A stretch of DNA of 64,000 nt from Rhabdornis inornatus (lineage: Eukaryota; Chordata; Aves; Passeriformes; Rhabdornithidae), in assembly GCA_013397075.1 (NCBI GenBank), contig VWZS01002869.1:1157267-1221266 (forward strand), in the 5' to 3' direction. The notes below the pieces were generated by a model. It saw only the letters and a program-made list of their open reading frames with translations, ran no database searches and was not told the DNA's origin. This document shows, in pieces, positions 1 through 11,204 of this stretch (positions within the stretch are counted from its first letter, which is position 1; each line of letters opens with the position of its first letter). The translations under genes were made by a program, and so were the position numbers.

Positions 1-1884
1 AAAACAGGGTCATGAAGGTGAGCCACGCTCCAGTGTGGTGTCAGGCTGTAGCCAGAGCTCGCTTGGAACACTGAGGTGACTGTAGATCCAAGTCCCATCT
101 CCATGATGTTATCTAGTTATCAAAGTTATCGAAGGCCATGGCAGCAGAAAGGAAAAAGGAAAGAAAGATTTTTTAATATTTTCTCTCATCATAGTGCTTT
201 GAGATCTTGCAGACTGAAATTATGTTGGTGGTGGTAAAGTAGATCAATCCAAGCTATTAACTAGGATCTAATCAAGTCTGAGGTAGGAGACTTGAGTCCA
301 AACCTGGGTCATCGTGTTTTCTGGGCATGGAAAGCTCACCCATTCTTTTGTTGATAACACTGCTTTGTTTGGTGAATCCAGGGAGTAGCATTTGGGCAAA
401 TTTTGGCCAGGGCCCATCAGAATTTCTTAGTGCACTGTCGTGCAATAACCAGAAAGCTGGGGTGAGTGTTGAAGGGCAGGAGCACAGCCAGGACACCTCT
501 AGGCCTAAGTCTGAGCTCCTGAGTCTGGGAAGGAGAGGAAGAGGGTCTTCCTGAAGAGCATAGGCACTGCTCCCCAGGGGACCAGCAGAAGTGGCAGGCT
601 GGTGAGTGAGCCTGCTGAAGGTGGTCAGTCCTGCTGAAGCTGCCATGGCCTCTGGCTGTGATGTCCAACAACCATTTGGGCTGTCCCAGACTGTGCTGCT
701 TTCAACAGAGCCAGACTTGGCTTCCATGTGCAGTGTGGATCCACATCTCTTTGAGGGCCACCTGTCTGCTGCCAGGGACTTCAGGGTGAGCCCATGCAGG
801 AGGCTTAGGGCAAATGAAAGTATTTCAACCTCACTCTCTTTCTGCCCATAAGAACCCTTCAAAAAGGACTAATCTATATGTTTGTTCCCTAATAAGCCTT
901 GTTTTATCCAGGATATTGTGAAGTGGCCTCAGCGTACATGAGAACCAGACTTGCTTTTGCTTCAGGGAAAGGTTCATCCTTTCATCTCCTGACACTGTTG
1001 CTTCTGAGGATGTTTTATGCAACTAGTCTAGTTGTTACCATCTTTCTCATATAGAATCAGAGCGAGATGTTGCACTTCTGATCTCGTCTTTGGTGATGTA
1101 AACCCAAAATGACATAGTGAACAGCTGAGCATTCACCCCAGGCTGAAGAGCAAGGCAAGCTGCAAGATATACTGTTCCCCTGTGACATTTTCTTCATGCT
1201 AGCTGAAATCTTCAGGGATAAGACATTGGAAAACATTCATCTGGGAGGCTGCGTTTCTCCCCTGTATAATTTTTTCAGCTTCTTTCTCTTGTGCAGCTGC
1301 TAATTGCTTTACTGTGAACTTCACTCATGCATCTTCTAGTTTTCCAGGATACAATGGTCTCTTTTCTTCCTGTTGATGTGCTAGGAACTTTAACATCCAT
1401 ATGAAGACATTTCTATATCTTCCTTCAACCTCTGTTTTCCTGCCACCATAGCTCTAGCATTGGGTTTGCTTACTTGGCTTTCTTGCCTGTTTATAGCTTA
1501 TGTAGTAGAGCGAAAGACTTGGCCTTTGTTTTGGGTTTCTTTTGGTTGGTTTGTTTTTTTTTTTTTTGTCCCTGTGTTTCAGGACAAGTTATGACTTGGG
1601 AAGTTTTTGAAAGTTCTTCAGACCACTGTGGGACTGATTTACGTTTTCTTCTGTTCATAAGTTGATCATGTCAATACAACAGCACAGTTTTGTGCTGGGT
1701 CATTTGACTAAATATGGAGTTTATTCCCTTGGGCTGGGGACTGGGTTTATTCCCTTGGACTTAAGAAAGGTGCTCATGTCTTTTTTTAAGAGAAAGAACC
1801 CCTACAGTTCATTTTTTGTGGCAAGTTTCATTGACTCTTGGGCATAAAAATGGCATTTAGTGGAGAAATATTAGTATGTGTTTA
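1..1884. other. Non-coding DNA, no gene recognised
   Basis: The longest frame is 196 codons on minus (272-862), overlapped by other frames of 75-84 codons on both strands and without any domain I know. A run of 14 T lies at 1554-1567. If CLDN10 is intact this is deep in its intron or beyond. Confidence 0.6.
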
Positions 1885-2611
1885 CAATAGGCTATTTCAG
1901 TTGGAAGGGACCTGTACTGATCACCTAATCTAGCTGCCTGACACTTCAGAAGTGACCTAAAGTGTGTTACTAAGGGCATGTCCAAATACCTCTTAAACAC
2001 TGGCAGGCTTGGGCATCAACCATCTCTCTAGTAAACCTCTTCCAGGGTTTGACCATGGTCTCAGTAAAGAAATGCTTTCTAATGTCCAGTCTGAACCTTC
2101 CCTGCTGCAGCTTTGAACCCACACATCCTATTGCTGGATTCCAGGGAGAAGAGATCATCACATCTGTCTCCATCTTCTCCTCTTCAGGAAGCTGCAAAGA
2201 GCAATGAGATCACCCCTCAGCCTCCTTTTCTCCAAACTAGATAAGCCCAGAGTACTCAGCCACTCCTCACAGGACATGATTGTATGAAAACCCTGACTTA
2301 AATCCATCCCCCACATTCCCTTCATCCACTAGGTGGGTGACCTTATCATAGAAGGATATGAAATTAGTTAAACAGGATTTTCCCTTTATGAGCCCATGTT
2401 GACTATGCCTGGGGATTGCATTGTTCTTTAAATGCCTTTTGACAGTACCCAGCGTGATCTTCTCTGCAATTTTTCCAGGAACTGAAGTTAGACTAAAAGG
2501 TCTGTAGTTCCCTGGGTCTTCTCTCACATCTTTCTTGTAGATTGGAATAACACTGGCTAGCTTCCAGTCAGCAGAGACCAACCCCAGGCTACTGAGGTTT
2601 TTGAACTGCAT
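1885..2611 (-). mobile_element. CR1 LINE, internally deleted, with reverse transcriptase fragment
   Basis: On the minus strand 2611-2300 translates to a CR1 ORF2 reverse transcriptase piece: ADWKLASVIPIYKK, then EDPGNYRPFSLTSVPGKI, then SQHGLIKGKSCLTNFISFYD and VDEG. The sequence then jumps, between about 2310 and 2270, to the extreme C-terminal ORF2 region and 3' tail (GRFRLDIRKHFFTETMVKPW at 2110-2040, ending in the GGTCCCTTCCAACTG tail at 1900-1914). The part between, which should hold the catalytic palm (DFSKAFD, YADD) and thumb, is missing. The copy is 5'-truncated as well and cannot encode a working enzyme. Confidence 0.93.
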
Positions 2612-4339
2612 ACATTTTACAAATCAGGCTGGAATATTAATAAATAGTTGAATTTTTATAATGTGCAAACTTTTATTATATTGCCAAGTACGGGAGAACC
2701 CTTCAGAGACGGTTTTGCTCCCAAGTCTGAAATATAGGATATTATGTTAGCTCTTGCAGGCTCAAAATCACAAGTAATCATTATTACCTCATAAGTTAAC
2801 CACCAGATGACAACAGCATTTGTTCTGCAGCCAGGATAAGCAGGCTAGGGTCGTCATGCCTATGTCCTGGAGTAATTTTTCTTGTAATTTTACCATGCAT
2901 AGGTTGGGCAACTTGAAACTCTTTCCTGGCTTTGCCATGTTACGATTTCCAGGATGCCTAGAGCACTTGTGCAAAAGGAAAAAAGCCCCAACTTTATTTT
3001 TCTTAGGCTGAAGGACAGTTTCCTTGTTTGCTAGGATTTTCCTGAATATTGAAAAAGTAAGGCAGATATGTGGGGAACATAGACAGGCCCATAAGACTGT
3101 CATCACCTGGGCTAGGTCAGGCCTGTTGGCAGTGCTAGATCTGGGGAGGGCACCCTAAACTGGCAGGTACATTAGAGGAGATTAACACAAGAGTAGGTGA
3201 GGAGTTTGCACGGTGCTCTGCATTGTGCAGAACAAAGTGCCGCCTAAAAAATGAGCAACCAGATCCTCTTCCTCAAAAGAGAGCAAACAAAGGAATGCTT
3301 CTGTCTCACTTAAAAAAAAAAAATCCATCAGATTGGGAACATCAGTTAATAATCACCAGTCCCTGCTGGGGTTGCTATCTTTGTTTTTCCTAAGTGGTGG
3401 GAAAAGGAATTAAATTAAATTGCTGCATGTCTTTTGTAAACTGCCAGGACAAGAATGATTTTTAGCTATGCAGTTCATGCATTACATAACAAAAAGTAAA
3501 AAATTAATAGGAACTGACAAACCAGAGCATTTTAAAGGAGTGAAAAATTGCATTCCACAAGCCAATAAACTTTCCCTTCTCCCTCTCTCTGTTTAGTGCA
3601 TTCAGACATTACCGACCTTGTTTCTTGACACTGTGATTAATGCATTGTTTCTTTTTTTTTTTTTCAGCTTGCCTTAATTTTGTTGAGAAAAGCCTGTGTT
3701 GTTCCCTGAAAGTTTGTAATACAATCTTTTAAAAATAGATATAACCTGTTTAACAAACTCAGCAGGAAATGTGAAGAAGTGCATCTCCTACTTTCCTGGA
3801 GGTGCATTCCTCCTGGCCAACAGCACAGGTGCAGCTCTTGTCTGTCAGAAGTGGCCGCCACATCAAATTAAGTTTTGCTAAGCACAAGCAGGCTTCTGCG
3901 GAAAGGCAGGAAACCTCCGGGCAGATTTTAAGAACATGCAGCCCTATGTAATGCAATTTAGAAAGTTTGTAAAATTTTAGTAGGTTTTCAAACCAAAAGA
4001 ATTGTATCTAATGGGATTTAAAAGGATTTAACTGAGGTGGCAGGCAGAGAGGCAGATGGTTTTCCAGAGCAGTCAGTGTTCAAAAGTGATCTTTGCCAGT
4101 GAGCCATAAAGGCAAAGAGTCCTGACCAGTGTCTGAACAGCAGGACAGTGTTTGAATATTGCTGTCCCTGCAGTGGGAATGCTTTCCCACCGAGCATGTC
4201 CTCTGCCCTCGTGCGTCACAGCTGGTTTCTTCTGTTTCCTGAGCACCTGATAGGTCTGGGCATGAGGAGTCTGTCATGTTTTACAGGCACCAGGATAGCT
4301 CCCAGCTAGAGAACACTCAGAAGCAGGAGCTGATCCTCT
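2612..4339. other. Non-coding DNA between two CR1 copies
   Basis: A run of 12 A lies at 3312-3323 and a 13-T tract ending in CAG at 3652-3667. The tract resembles a plus-strand splice acceptor, but no conserved coding sequence follows. Confidence 0.6.
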
Positions 4340-4594
4340 GCAGGGAACACAGCAACAGGACAAGGGGCACGAGTTGGAAGGCAGGAAATTCCCTTTAGGT
4401 TTTAGGAATAAATAGTTTACCAGGAGGATGGTCAAGCACTGGGAGCAGGCTGCCCAGAGAGGCATCTCCCTCCTTGGAGGTCCTCAAGACTTAACCAGTC
4501 ATGGCCCTGAACAAGCCCATCTGATTAGATGTGTTTTGGACTAGATGACCCCTGGAGGTCCCTCCTAACCTGACTTTATTACCCTGTGATTTTG
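4340..4594 (+). mobile_element. CR1 LINE 3'-end fragment
   Basis: The succession ACAGGACAAGGGGCA, GAGCAGGCTGCCCAGAGAGG, CTTGGAGGTCCTCAAGA and GACTAGATGACCCCTGGAGG follows the C-terminal ORF2 and tail of avian CR1 in order and orientation. The terminal octamer repeats have decayed; it ends near CCCTGTGATTTT. Confidence 0.88.
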
Positions 4595-7500
4595 TTGCCT
4601 CGTGGGAGCAGAGTAGCACTGGGCTGCATTTGGCTTATTATTGCTCTAAGTGGCACCCAGCTGCACTAATGATCAGAGATTATATGTTATGCCCAGAACA
4701 TGATTCCATGTGGTCCTCGCTACCCTGTTATTTAGCACACATGCTGAAATCTTCTTTTCACAGAAAGGTATATTTCAGTTCATAACAGCAGTACATTTAA
4801 CTATTTTTTCAGCTGTTTACACATAGGGAAATTTTTCCATGATCATCCTATTTTTTTTTTTATTTATTTTTTTAGGTTGCCTCTGGACATGCTAAAGAAA
4901 ATCCCAAGAGTGGAACATGACACAGAAACCTTTAGCTCTGCCAGTGTAATACCCTACCTGAGACAGCAGAGCGGGGATGAGAAGAAGAGACAAGCTCCTG
5001 AAAAAGAGGGACTCATTTCCTGAGTGGATGCAGGAGCAAAACTGTTCAGAGTTTGCTTCAGCTAACAGGGGGTGGCAGCAACAGGAGAGAGTGGTTGAGG
5101 AGACGTGAGGTGACTGGCAAGGGCCTTGGAGGAGGCAGAAATAAGCTGCAGCAGAGCATGAATGAGGGGTGATAATTTACACCATGCTCTTTACCTAGCT
5201 CTGCTTAGGTGTAGCCTGGCCCTCGAAACACAGTTGTCCCAGTTTCCAATTTGAAGGAAGGGGAGACAGGTGAAGGTGAGTTTCTGTCTTATACATTCCC
5301 ACCAGCATCTCTATGTGCAAGGAAGCTCTTCCACTTGCCTTCCTCTGGTTCATCTCCCCAGTTCTCACAGGGGCAGCCTATTTACTCAGGGAATGGTTGT
5401 GCCGTGAAGAGGGTGTTATGGTTTACTGTCCCCCTGTTTGTCAAGCACGAGTTGTCCCAGCTGGTGGCATAGAAAGATTTATTTTAACTGAGAACATGAA
5501 AACCACAACCTGGAGCAAAGCAGCTTCTGCAGTGTAATTAATTTGAGAGCAAACGGACTGGGATCAAAAAAGGTCACGGTGACAAAGTGGAGTTAAAAGC
5601 TGTCTTAGATCAACATGCTCAAGCAATTCAGAAACAAAAGGAATAAGGAAATAATATGTGAGAGATTCAAAAATCAATAAACCGTTTGTGGTTAGTGTGC
5701 ATTTGATCCATCATCAATACTGCTCCTTTTGATCCTTCTGGTTTGATTTGGTTTCTGACGTGGTTTGTGTATTTGAAAGAGAAGTGGGTAAAACCCTCCA
5801 GTGAAAGGGGGGGGGTTGCCTCCAGGTGTAGAGGCTCTTGGATAAAGAGGACAGATTTCAAATCCAATTTAAATTTTCTGAGCTTAAGAAATCGTGAATA
5901 AAAGTGGCAGTAATGAGATATGAGGAGAAAAAAAACATCTCAAAACATAGGAGTCAATGTCAGAGTGTTTGTGCTGGGGGACACGATCAAGTTCCCTTTG
6001 TCTTCCCATCTACTGAGAGCATTGCCTATTAGAAAATCGAATGGATCAAATGTACTTGGAAGTTTTTTAGTGTACCAAGCAACACTTCAGCTCATTTTAG
6101 TGTGCAATCTGTGTGCAGCACCATGTTTTCCTATTTCTTCAGTGCAATGTTCAGCCAGCCTCCATGCTGACTCTTGAGGAAACAGTCCACTACTGCATGT
6201 AGTAAATGAAGTGGTATATTACCTAGGAGAAAATTCATTTGAACTGCTTATTTTTGCTGGGTCACAGTCCAGAGTAGCCAGCAAGACATTTGCCAAGGGC
6301 AGGACATAATGTGCTTTGCCTGTTATGTTAATGCTTTCATGGTCCCATACAGAAAGTATTTTTTTTCATTACATTGCAGTAGTTCTACCTGGCCATTGCC
6401 CTTGCAAAGAAAGAAAGCCTTTCCACTGATAATAGAGATTCAGGTATGCACTGTGAGGTTTTCTTCTGTTTTCCTCTTTGTTTTCCTCTTTGTTCAAGTG
6501 TCTTTTCTCAGCTGATTGTTTACTCCCGTAACAGTCATTTGTGTGGCTCATTTATGTGTTCATTGCAGCTTTTTAATTCACTTTAGCTGCAAGCCTGGTG
6601 AAGAAGGGCAGAATCACTTTTGAGAATTCAGTATTAAAACTATATAAAGTCTCTTTTTTCGTATCAGAAATGCATTTTGTCTTTTAGAAAATGAGAAATT
6701 CTTAAACAGTTTTGACTTAAGTTGCAGTTTGTAAGGACAGTTTGCAGCACTGGATGGTGCCTCATGTTGGGCATGGATGGGAAACTGAGCATGTTTCTGA
6801 TTTTGACGGTATTATATGGATTTTAAAGTTGTGCTGCACTTTTTGTTTTCAAAAAAGTTGTGTAGTGGGAGACAGTAGGATAATGCAGCAATCTCTTTAC
6901 TCGGTGCTAGCTTTGGGAAAGTTCAGTTTCCTTTTCATTTCCAGTGTTTGGTGTAGTTATTTCGTGTGCATGGGAATCAGAAAATCTTTCAACAGCAAAT
7001 TCATGTTTCAGATGTCTCAGGGTGAAAAAGTGGTGGATTTTGATTGTAAATTGCTTGACAAATGCCAGCAAAATAAAAATGCCAGTGGATGCCAAACATT
7101 GAGACTGGAGACACCAGTGTGTTTGGTTTTTTTAATGACTGCTCTTTGTTCTACTGCATGGTGCACTATTGACAAAAATTACTTTCAGTAATGTCTCAGG
7201 ATTAAGGATTTATTTGGAAAGATGGCCCAGAGCATTTTGTTCATGTGGTATTCTGAGAACTGTTAACTTTTCTAAATACACACAAGAAAAACCTGATTTT
7301 GTCAGACAGAGTTAGGACATGACATGCAAAAGCTACAGGCTTGCTGCATCCATTAGAGAACTGGACACAAATGTTAAAATTCAGCTGGAGGAAGTGTTTG
7401 TGCAATTGCTGAATATACTCTTAGTGTGAAGTTCTGTGCTTTAGTATGAAATACAAAACATAATAATGCATGAAATTTTATTGCCAGCCAAAAATCTCAC

Positions 7501-10500
7501 CTTACCCTCTCCAGTCCCGTTAAATGCAGGACATCTCTGGAAAGTGTGCAGTTTTATGGGAGGAATTTTCCTGCCTGTAAAGGAAATCTAGAGGCATGGG
7601 CTGTAGGCACCAGCTCATAGATGCCTGTGTGCAGGCTGGTCAATGACTGGAGCCATGCAGAGCCGCAGTTCTGTGCCAGCCATTGTCCTCACCTCACCCT
7701 CCAGTGACACATCATACACCTTGAGCTGTGAAAATATTGATTTTGGGATCATGTGCCTGAGCAAGTTTCAATTTTCCTCCCATCCCAAGCAGGATCTAAG
7801 CTCAAGCTCTTTGAGCAGGGGTATGCCCTGGAGGTTGTTCCAATCCCTTTGCCTACCCATTCTTTGCAGGAGGTTTTATCTACCTCGGCCACAACTGTTC
7901 TCCTACTCTGGCAGCACAAGCCCCAGTGCTGGATATTTCTGCAGGCTGAGGATGGCTTAAGCATGACCAATAGCACAAGTGCCTCTCTCTTGCCTTCAGA
8001 CTCTCTCTATGTCAATCCACCTCTTCTGTGGGAATGATGGCTGAAGATTGCCTCGGGCATGGGTCCCTCCCCAGCTCTGTACTGGGTGACCAGAGAAATG
8101 GAAGACATGATGGGTTTTGAGGACTGAGTTTAAAGTACAGAAATGAAAAACCACAGTTAAATCAAAGTGAAAGTGCAATCCTCCCCTGTGTTCAACAGAA
8201 GTTAATTCTTGTGTTTTTCCAGTAAATCTCATGCCTGGAGAGCTGACTGAACCGCCTCTGCTTGCCCACTTCAGCATCCCAATGTTGTCCTGGGTTCTTC
8301 AAGGCCCTCCACCTAACTTGTACACACTGGCTGCCTGTTCTCACTCCAGTGAATCACAGCATGAGTGGCTCAGCAGATGGGCATCTCAGGTTTGAAGTCC
8401 TCACCCCTCTGCCCCTCTCACCTCTTCAGCAGTGGCTCCCACAGTGAGTGTCTTGTGCAAGCAGAAACTGCCCAGTTTCCCCGAGAATCTCACAAGCATC
8501 AATGTGTTTCTTGGCTTTTGGCAGGGAGCAGTGACATCCTTGGATGCATGCCTGTCAGCAGACAGGTGCCTTGCCCAGATGCAGTTCAGTGACTAACCTG
8601 CTGCCTCTGTCTGTCGTCTTGGGGGTTTCTATGCCACACAAGAGAAGTCAGGAAGGTTAGATTTGCTTGAACTCTCTGGGACTGGTATGATGTCCCAAGA
8701 GTGGGCATCCTTCTGGATACTCAGCTCAATATCTACCACGTGGTTGGAGCAATGCAGAGCAATGTAAATAAGGCATGTAGCAGCTTGTGTTGCAGACTTA
8801 CTCTCCAAACAAGGCTTGGAGAAGTCAAGGGGCTCTGTTTTCCAAGGCAGGACTGTAAGAGGTCACTCTCCTGTTTGTGCTGCCCCTGAACTCAACCTTT
8901 CTTCTACGAGACATTTCTCGGCACACTGTTGGCTTGTGGGAATGGCCCCTGCCAAGTTCTTCAGGCGTGGAATAGGTCGTTCCCTTCTCATTTGTAAAGC
9001 GTTATGGTTAATTGCTAATCAGAAGTGCCTTTGAACTTCTGAACTTTGAACTTGGTGAAGGAAACTTTCCCTTGAGTACATCAAAGCTTGTCGCTGTGCT
9101 TAGGGGAAAGATTTATGCCACAAACTCATCATGCCAAGAAATTATTGCAAGTCCTTTATGTGGCACAGGCATCATCAAATATATTAATATGCACAAGTAA
9201 ATAAAATAAAGCCATTAGGCTAGGATGCACACCTCTGAGAGCAGAATTTGCTCTGCAGGTTTTCAAACAGGCTGAAATACCAACCACTGATCTTTCACAA
9301 AGAAAATCTCTCATGTGTTAGAACACAGCAAACAAGAACATTCATATATGTATTTAATAATTTATATTGAAAGGCTATGATACAAATAATTTTATATATC
9401 CCTGCCTTATACTATGTCTCAGAAGAGATCAGGATCTTATCAAAACTATTATTTCTTAGATATTGGAGAAAAATTATTTGGCAACACCCCCACCAACCAC
9501 AGTTTCATGTTTTCTTAATGACATTAAACACATACACATCTCCATAAGTAAGCATTACCATTACAAACTGATGAAACCAATTCATAAAATAGCAAGAGAG
9601 AAATAATGGTTTAGGATAAGTAGAGGAGACTAAAATAACTGAGCACACATACCATTCCTCCCCTTAGCCTATGAAAATGTTCTTTTCCTTTTGCTTACAG
9701 AAATCTATAATAAGACACTACAAATGGTGTCTATGACAGGGCCTCTCTTTATCCACAGAATTTCTTCTTCAATAGATATTCTTACATACTACTGTACACT
9801 ACTGTATATCCCTAGGATAATTCATTACTAGAAGTGGGGTGGGTGTATAATAATTACAGCTATTCATTAGCCTTATCAGGAATTATCTAGATTTACTTGC
9901 AAAACAGAGAGGTACTTCCTTTGTAATTCTTTTGTAGCTTTGCTTTGCAGGCCTAAAAATGCCCACCAGGACAATCATCTCATTAGGACTTTGTTTTTCA
10001 TGCTTTTTATTCTTCTACACTGTCTGGGTTAGAACTTGCTTTAGTGTGTAATATATGACAGAAGAGTTCCCAAGGGAGCTGGTTGTGAATTGCAGGTCAC
10101 TATCATTCGTCAGCTCCACTCAAAAGGCAGTTTACAACAAAGTATGGCATCCTGTGTTGGTTTGTTTGTACAACAGCTGAGCTTTTTGCAAGAGGGAAGT
10201 AAAGTACTTGAGTCATGTCCATTTGTTTTCGATAGGATTGCAGTAGCCTTGAACTGAGACGTGTTTCTGAGTTTTTTTACCTGATGGCTTCCAGCATTTG
10301 ATGCTTTCACTTTTTTCTTGTATGGCAGCAGTCACGCCTGGAGAGATAAGTCATCTCAAGCCCTTCCTGATCCTCAGTTGAACACTGAAGATAGTGTTCA
10401 GCATTTCTGTGGGCATGCTCTGCACTGTTGCAACACAATACTTTTCACTTTAGTGTTCCCTCACCTTCAGTAACTTGCCTCTACTGTCCCAATATATTTG

Positions 10501-10784
10501 CAAGCTTGGGAATACCCAGAGTTATGGTGGTGGTCCTGTATAATCACCCTGTCACGCAATTAATTTTGGAGTAATTTGTACTCATCAGTAGAGCTTGCCA
10601 GATTTTCTATTAGAAGGATGAAATTGCCAGGTCATGTCAATGAGCTCTAGTCTTGTTCTGCCTTGTGTCTCCCTTCAGAACAGCCAGGCACTGGTTCACA
10701 CAATTATATCTACACTGTGCATCCAGAGACTTGCAGTCTTATTTAAATGATGTCTGCTCCAGTAGTACTTTCTTCACAAGAGGA
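4595..10784. other. Non-coding DNA, about 6.2 kb
   Basis: A T-rich stretch lies at 4849-4875 and nine G at 5807-5815. The largest frame (149 codons plus, 6742-7191) has the cysteine- and phenylalanine-rich look of a chance frame. No repeat family is recognised. Confidence 0.6.
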
Positions 10785-11115
10785 AGAGGAGGGGCGAGTA
10801 CCGATCTCTCTTATGACCAGTGACAGGACTGAGGGAATGGCCTCAAGTTGTGTCAGGGGAGGTTTAGGTTGGATATTAGGAAAAGGTTCTTCACCCAGAG
10901 GATGCTTGGCCACTGGACCAGGATCCGCAGGGAAGTGGTCACACCAGCCTGACAGAGCTCAGGAAGGATTTGGACAATGCTCTCAGGCACATGGTGTGAT
11001 TACTGGGGATGGCGCTGTGCAGGACCAGGAGTTGGACTTGATGATGCTGATGGGTCCCCTCCAACCCAGAATATTCTATGATTCTACGATCCTATGATTC
11101 TATGATTCCATGATT
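10785..11115 (+). mobile_element. CR1 LINE 3'-end copy with intact octamer tail
   Basis: This is a well-preserved CR1 tail: ACCAGTGACAGGACTGAGGG, GGGGAGGTTTAGGTTGGATA, GGAAAAGGTTCTTCACCCAG, GACAATGCTCTCAGGCACAT, then several ATTCTATG-type octamers at about 11070-11115. It is 5'-truncated, as most bird CR1 copies are. The good match and the remaining octamers suggest it is younger than the other copies in this window. The open frame across it on plus (10747-11097) is a by-product. Confidence 0.95.
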
Positions 11116-11141
11116 ATGAGCTTAATCCTGGTGGCTTTTAC

Positions 11142-11204
11142 TATTTTTATTTTTATTTTTATTTTTATTTTTATTTTTATTTTCATTTTTATTTTTATTT
11201 TTAT
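11142..11204 (+). repeat. (ATTTT)n microsatellite
   Basis: About twelve units of TTTTA with one T-to-C change, starting 27 bases after the end of the CR1 copy. It is probably seeded by replication slippage in AT-rich flank rather than by the CR1 tail, whose own repeat is an octamer. An apparent 63-codon frame running across it (IFIFIF) is an artefact. Confidence 0.95.

Noticed and set aside
272..862. 196-codon minus-strand frame, the longest in the window
   Set aside because: No recognisable domain, mixed low-information composition, and frames of 75-84 codons overlap it on both strands. One such frame is expected by chance in 64 kb.
3650..3680. Poly-T tract followed by CAG as a plus-strand splice acceptor
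   Set aside because: No conserved reading frame or donor follows, and the only gene here is on the other strand.
8701..8889. Plus frame beginning GILLDTQLNI, resembling the LGVLLD motif of LINE reverse transcriptases
   Set aside because: The similarity is limited to about ten residues. The LHWLP-like string nearby (about 8300) is on the wrong side for any LINE ORF2.
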